Shown here piece after piece: positions 50,612-64,000 of a DNA stretch of 64,000 nt. Position numbers and translations under genes: made by a program. Origin of the DNA: Pagrus major (lineage: Eukaryota; Chordata; Actinopteri; Spariformes; Sparidae); the NCBI RefSeq assembly GCF_040436345.1, contig NC_133221.1:17419165-17483164 (forward strand). The letters run 5' to 3'. Below the pieces are notes generated by a model, which saw nothing but the letters and a program-made list of their open reading frames with translations, was not told where the DNA came from and made no database searches. How positions within the stretch are numbered: position 1 is the first letter of the stretch; each line of letters opens with the position of its first letter.

Positions 50612-51719
50612 TTGCTGCTGGAATCTGCTATGTTAAAAAGCCCACCAAAACTGTCAAGATATACAGTGTACAATGCAAGAGTAATATCTTGAGCTGTTCT
50701 TCATGCTGTCTTGAGCCAAAGAAGAATTTAATCATGAGTCTACGCTTTGGTGCTAGTCAAAATAATCCATTATTGGCTGTTGGAGACAATGTTTGGTTTC
50801 TCCTGATGGTTTGCAAACTCAAATTTTAGCCTAAAAATATTTTATACTTTGGCTGCGTGTGGTCAATTTTTCAAGAAATGATTTGGTGACAAAGCACCAG
50901 GATATGAGCAGTAGAAGGCTGTTTGGTGGCTTCCTGACCTTTTCTTCATTTTCTTCACAAGCAGCCACAACTATTTCCCCTCATTAGGCACCAGCGCTAG
51001 TGGAGTGTGGAGCTTATGTGTGTGTGTGGGGTAAGGTTCAGGAGGGTGTCATAGTCCACTGCTGAATAGGTTGTCCACTAATTACTCGGTGTGTGTGTGT
51101 GTATGTGTGTGGTCGATGGAAGTCAAGGCTATTGATTATTTTAATCCTCCTATTTGTGAGTCTGTGATCCTCGTGGCTCTGCATTCGACAGGGGAATCAC
51201 TAATGGGCCTCAGCGCAGCCTGTCTCAGACCTCTCCCCGTCCAATTAACTTTCAACTGGAATCTGCCAGGAGAGAGAGCCGGGGGCTGGGCCCAGGCATG
51301 GCGCGGCTACATCCCTCTTTCTCCGCTCAGGAGCAACAGATTCTCCAAATCCTTTAAGTCTAGAAAGCCATCCGCTCTCTACTCTAATTAGACACTATCC
51401 CTTTTTGCCAATAATCTAAGATTCATTCTTTTTAACATGGAGATGATGTCTCTCTTTGGTTTAGGAAATGCTACCTTTATGGAAAATATATAATAAACTG
51501 GTCAAATGAAGTGTAGAAAACGGCATACTGCAGAAATATTAATATTCTGACTCTAGCTTTATATTGCACATAGCCGAGATTTGTAATAATTGTTGGTTTA
51601 ATTATTTTTGCATAACCATCAATGAAGTGACACCCAGTGTCAACATATATGGTGTTTATCATTTCACACCATGTTAAAACAGTTTATAGATATAGATTCA
51701 TAAGAAGGGAGAAATCCTC

Positions 51720-52021
51720 ATTCATTGATTTTCACGCTTCAACTAAATAAACAAGCTCTTCGTTTTCATAACTGGATAAACTGAATTAACAAACTGACCT
51801 GAGAGGACAACACAATTTCATACTGCTTTACTTTGTTTGTATTTGGCGGACCCTGCCACCTTTCTAGCTTCAAACAGTGTTCTGGGGACCTTATTTCCTC
51901 CGCGGAAGGGTTATTTATGCAGTTATGGAAATAATAAATATTTCTGAGTTTTTATTATTATCAATATTGTGTAGTTCTGAGTATCTGAATTTCTTTTTCC
52001 AAACTACATAGTGCCCCTTTT
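51720..52021 (-). mobile_element. MITE family A, copy 2 (inverse)
   Basis: On the minus strand it begins AAAGGGGCACTATGTAGTTT and carries GGAAATAAGGTCCCCAGAAC and GGCAGGGTCCGCCAAATA like the copy at 32564-32886. The far end lacks the second terminal repeat, so it is truncated or decayed. Confidence 0.65.
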
Positions 52022-53237
52022 TACTGAAAGTCTTTGGGTTTACAGGCTGTTAGTTGCACAAAACAAAGCATTTGAAGTCATCTCAGTCCCTGAGAAATTG
52101 TAAGGCCAGTTTTGACTTTTATCAGACATTTTACAGAGCAAAAAAATTGGTGATTAATCATGAAAATAATCATTACAAGGATCAGTAATGAAAATATGTA
52201 TCAGTGGCTGCCCTAATCAAATTTAGGAGGTGATTGTGTTTGGTATTCTATTTCACATAGCACTGTAAATGTACTGAATGTATTCAGAGATGTAGGCTGG
52301 AGCACAGCATGGCTTCACTAAAGTCACTAAGATTATCAATAAATTAAGAGACATGTACGAGTATTATTTAAGGCAAAATTCTAACCAACTCCCTGTATGC
52401 ATTTCTTGTTATATGTGGGCTTTCCAACAAATTATCTCTGTTCAAAACCCTGATAAACAATGTCGAGCCTTATCGAACACTGCACCAATTTGGTTCGCTT
52501 GTACAATTGATCACTATATTGTTACATTTAAAATGGCTGGATTTTGCAGATCCTTGGTGTATTATAAGCTCAGATCAATACAGCGGTATTAATGTTTGTG
52601 TCTTCGACAGTGTCTTAAGACATATTGGAAATCCATGTTGTAGCAGGCAGTGGCTGTGGTCCGCCACTGTTGCTTCGCCACTGTTGCTTCGATCTTGGAT
52701 GTAAGTCCACGCTTCCGTGTCATACATCCAATTCTGCGAGTGTTCACTCCAAATTAAAACTGAAAAAGTAGTCCGTGTGTGTGTACTTACATGAATTAAC
52801 ACTGATCTTCATCATCCCAAAACAAGAACACAGACAAGATAGGTATAGATATTTTAATAGCAACTGTCTAATCAACCTATTCAGCATACCAGATAGCCCA
52901 TCCGGGGGTCACTGTGTTTATACATATGATGACAGGATCTCTCAAAAATAAAGTACTAAGTAGGTATGGCAGTGTAATTACAGTTACGTGCCTGTAAGGT
53001 ATTATACAACATTTGGTGTAAATAAAACACTGCAGCTGCTTCATTATCTTACAGTTTATCCACTCACACATACTGACATACCCACACACACTTACACACG
53101 CAAAACATATTGTCAGTAATGCACTTGGCAATTAAAACTTCATCACACACAAGTGTCATTCGACTATGTTTTGTTTTATCTTGCTGTGTGATGTCCTGCG
53201 TCATGAACGAACAGGAATGACAGGTCAAACATCTGTG

Positions 53238-53301
53238 TTTATTCAGATGGCCTTTTTTTAATCAGCCCCAATGCAGGGTGACTCACAACAGGGGCTTTAT
53301 T
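53238..53301 (-). terminator. c1ql4: Candidate c1ql4 polyadenylation signals
   Basis: Minus-strand AATAAA occurs at 53238-53243 and 53296-53301, about 640-700 bases after the c1ql4 stop codon. Which is used is unknown. Confidence 0.35.
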
Positions 53302-53940
53302 CATTTCATCTGCGGAATTCACTTGAGGGCAAAAACGAAAATATTTTTTTTTTTTACAATGATGATTTGCAAAATAGACAGCAGGCCGTTTGATCAGAGG
53401 TCACTGGAATGGAGAGCAGAAATGTATAAGATTGGAATACAGTAGGTGTGCATTTACCTCAGCGTAGTCATCTTTGATTAACGGCACCCTTAACACCATT
53501 ATTGCGGTAAAAAAAACAATTAGACTGATGGTGTTTGTTATATTCTCACGATGTCAGTTAATATGGAACACATCAAAGTATTTTTTAAGATATTTCAGAG
53601 CCACAACGTGCAATTGTTATGTGCACCTATACTGTACATCTTCTGGTATTCATATTTGCACATAAAGGGCTCCAGTAAATGCAGTTGCTCATGATGCTTG
53701 GCTCAAAATCACACAACTCCACCTAATTCCACATATCTCTGATTTTCACTCAATCCACACTTCACTTTTCTGTTGTAATCTCAGAGTGTCTGCATGTGTG
53801 TGTATGTGTGTATATTTGTGTGTGCACATGCAGGCATTGTGTGCACGCATGTCTGTGTGTGCGCATTAATTTGCATACGTACATGTAACTGTGAGTGTTT
53901 CCTGTGTGTGTGTTTGTGTCCGTTCTCCCTGGTTTCAGAT

Positions 53941-63651
<9,711 letters not shown>

Positions 63652-64000
63652 TCACTGGGCTAAGTATGAGAGAGAGAACGAAAATGGCAGTAAGGTAGCC
63701 AGGAGGGAAATAACTGGATCCTAGAGAAACAATAAAGATGTCCAACGGACCAGGAGCAAGATTTAAAATGAGGCCTTTACACACCACAGCGTTTAAGAAA
63801 ATAAACACAAAAATCTGGACGTGTCAGATTTGTGGTGACACACTACAAAAAACATAATCTATCTGAGCAGTTAGATCCGTTCACCTTTTTGACTTCCTCT
63901 GTTGTCCTCCAGTCAGTTTAATTTTCAGCATCAGACAGAAACCATGACTGGCACTGAGAGGGCTGGTGTGAGAGCAGAGCTTATTAAAAGTGTGCTGGAA
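63652..64000. other. c1ql4 upstream region, window edge
   Basis: No coding exon or clear promoter motif is recognised. The transcription start and any further 5' exon of c1ql4 may lie here or beyond the window. Confidence 0.5.

Larger units (their letters stand above)
50510..53220. other. Non-coding region between myl6 and c1ql4
   Basis: The two genes converge here. No coding exon is supported. A candidate CTCF core (ACACAAGAGGGCAGTG) is at 50596-50611. 51120-51330 is repeat-poor with CCAATTAACTTTCAACTGG and could be a conserved element. 51720-52021 is a MITE copy. Confidence 0.55.

Overview
The window is vertebrate nuclear DNA, almost certainly from a ray-finned (teleost) fish. It has intron-split genes with GT-AG junctions, a large AT-rich non-coding fraction, many CA, TC and GATA microsatellites, and numerous small MITE-like DNA transposons with terminal inverted repeats. 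No bacterial or viral gene is visible. Three of the four genes (neurod4, myl6, c1ql4) have human orthologues on chromosome 12q13 (from memory), which fits a conserved synteny block. The survivin-like birc5 beside them belongs elsewhere in human.

Layout: 1-18.8 kb has no convincing coding exon. It holds microsatellites, two large fold-back elements (9.5-10.1 and 15.9-16.4 kb), a TTAA-flanked MITE and conserved-looking patches. 18.9-21.1 kb is a complete four-exon birc5 (+). 21.1-27.4 kb is non-coding. 27.5-30.5 kb is neurod4 (-), with one coding exon and one 5' UTR exon. 30.6-40.1 kb is a non-coding stretch with CpG-rich, enhancer-like blocks. 40.2-50.5 kb is the myosin essential light chain locus myl6 (+). 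50.5-53.2 kb is non-coding. 53.2-63.7 kb is c1ql4 (-), two coding exons around an 8.8-kb intron. The window ends just upstream of c1ql4.

The most notable observation is the architecture of myl6. An upstream exon (40166-40342) encodes a 59-residue MAPK-type Ala/Pro/Lys-rich N-terminal extension. A second start exon (43437-43439) supplies only the ATG of the short form. Two tandem 28-nt exons in the same phase (43843-43870, SEFTEDQIL; 44086-44113, IEFNVDQIH) follow, then common EF-hand exons and two alternative last coding exons (AFVRHIMSG or ELVRMVMNG). This is the layout known for MYL1 (MLC1/MLC3) and predicts a 151-aa MYL6-like and a 209-aa MYL6B-like chain from one gene. In mammals these are separate, neighbouring genes.

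Other points are a GC-AG intron in myl6, an open, coding-like frame upstream of the c1ql4 start that would turn its signal peptide into a type II membrane anchor, and a 17-bp CpG-rich motif repeated exactly in two candidate regulatory blocks between neurod4 and myl6. The four genes do not form a pathway (mitosis/apoptosis, neurogenesis, actomyosin, synaptic adhesion). They appear together only through synteny.
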